This document shows positions 63,539 to 64,000 of a DNA stretch of 64,000 bases, one piece after another. The notes under the pieces are model-generated. The model had not been told where the DNA came from. It saw only the letters and a program-made list of their open reading frames with translations, and did no database searches. This stretch comes from Leisingera aquaemixtae (GTDB lineage Bacteria > Pseudomonadota > Alphaproteobacteria > Rhodobacterales > Rhodobacteraceae), in NCBI RefSeq assembly GCF_001458395.1, contig NZ_CYSR01000031.1, forward strand, positions 290,773-354,772. Direction: 5' to 3'. How positions within the stretch are numbered: the stretch's first letter is position 1; each line of letters begins with the position of its first letter. The translations under genes and the position numbers were made by a program.

Positions 63539-63800
63539 GATTCCGGGCGGGCGGAGGGGGTTTGGGGGGTGTTTGTTGCGATTCCGGGGTGGTGAGTCTG
63601 TGGATAAGGGGTGCCGAGTCTGTGGGTAAGTGGGGCGGGCGCCTTTTCGGGGGTGTTTGGTGCGGTTTGCGGGGCGGGGGTGGGGCGGAAAGAGGGTCAG
63701 GGGTGCTGACTTTGTTTTGGTGTAAGTGGTTGATTTTATTTGATTCGTGATTTTTCTTTGCGGAATTCTGCGTTTTTCTGAATTTTGGGGTTGCGGGTCT
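63539..63800. other. Candidate replication origin region (DnaA boxes, GANTC cluster, AT-rich stretch)
   Basis: No gene is visible from 63431 to the window end. A perfect DnaA box TGTGGATAA is at 63599-63607, and a one-mismatch copy TGTGGGTAA is at 63621-63629. Both lie inside a 15-bp direct repeat GAGTCTGTGG(A/G)TAAG spaced exactly 22 bp. Five GANTC (CcrM) sites fall within 208 bp (63539, 63580, 63594, 63616, 63742). A T-rich segment (about 63725-63787) in otherwise GC-rich DNA could unwind. The zone before it is strikingly G-rich on +. Together these are marks of an alphaproteobacterial oriC, but a promoter array or partial origin is possible. Confidence 0.5.
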
Positions 63801-63913
63801 GCGGGGGTATCCGTAAAAGCCCCCTCACCGGCGGCGCTGAGGCGCAGCTGAGACACACCGGACGGGACGCTGAGCCAGACAGGGCGACGCGGTAACGGAT
63901 CGGGAAACACACC

Positions 63914-63947
63914 GGAGAGACGGTGGGACACGCTGGAGAGACGGTGG
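63914..63947. repeat. 13-bp direct repeat GGAGAGACGGTGG, 21-bp period
   Basis: Two perfect copies (63914-63926 and 63935-63947) lie in the gene-free right end, beyond the T-rich stretch. The spacing of two helical turns suggests a protein-binding repeat; what binds is unknown. Confidence 0.6.
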
Positions 63948-64000
63948 CATCTGAGGGTTTGAAGAGGCGGGCGCGCCGGAAGATTGGCGCATCGGTCTGG

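Noticed and set aside
63317..63931. 204-codon minus-strand frame over the right-end region
   Set aside because: It crosses the msrPQ terminator and the G-rich stretch, giving a proline- and arginine-rich low-complexity translation.

Overview
The window is a continuous piece of a high-GC alphaproteobacterial chromosome. Gene content and style point to the Roseobacter group of Rhodobacteraceae, near Leisingera, Phaeobacter or Ruegeria. Supporting signs are an ALDH16-type fused aldehyde dehydrogenase next to deoC, DinB with an N-terminal zinc ribbon, the order purH-lspA-DUF3035-M16-M16, an endonuclease-type MutL, msrPQ, a characteristic intergenic repeat near 29.8 kb, and GANTC sites grouped next to DnaA boxes at the right end. 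The genus is inferred. I see no prophage, insertion sequence, CRISPR array or rRNA operon. Most of the window is core genome with short accessory or regulatory patches.

Layout. 0-7 kb: a cut-off heparinase II/III-family gene, purH, lspA, a DUF3035 lipoprotein and two M16 peptidase subunits, all on +. 7-13 kb: pnp, then a GT4 glycosyltransferase whose 3' end overlaps a convergent manC (GDP-mannose supply), then a true 1-Cys peroxiredoxin. 13-21 kb: an aldehyde dehydrogenase, azlCD divergent from an XRE-cupin regulator, an RluA-type pseudouridine synthase, truB, a DUF1643 gene, an RTX-repeat protein and rpsO. 21-29.7 kb: deoC-ALDH16 on -, then mutL, rmuC, a membrane nucleotide cyclase and a DUF3775 gene on +. 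29.8-35.3 kb: a compact five-gene minus-strand operon (histidine phosphatase, GST, two saccharopine dehydrogenases and a SemiSWEET), then an M20 amidohydrolase and a WGR protein.

35.4-48.2 kb: a hybrid histidine kinase with its OmpR-type regulator, then a cluster in which a complete branched-chain-amino-acid-type (HAAT) ABC transporter lies between a long-chain acyl-CoA synthetase and a PaaK-like ligase. Several very small genes or frames sit in its junctions. The likely job is uptake plus CoA activation of an organic or aromatic acid; the substrate is unknown. 48.2-52.2 kb: a ferric-iron ABC transporter (fused permease and binding protein, no ATPase gene) around a CobW GTPase, with the same 13-bp palindrome in front of both transporter genes. 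52.5-59.8 kb: rpmJ, tRNA-Val(GAC), an N-formylglutamate amidohydrolase-like gene, dinB, a NUDIX gene, pyrF and clpB with a heat-shock-type promoter. 59.8-64 kb: a TVP38 membrane protein, a lipoprotein with a possible Cys-His-Asp triad, a DUF302 protein, msrPQ, and a gene-free stretch of at least 570 bp with the marks of a replication origin.

The observations most worth following are the possible origin at 63.5-63.8 kb, the paired iron operators, the transporter-ligase cluster with its small frames, and the hairpin arrays at operon junctions.
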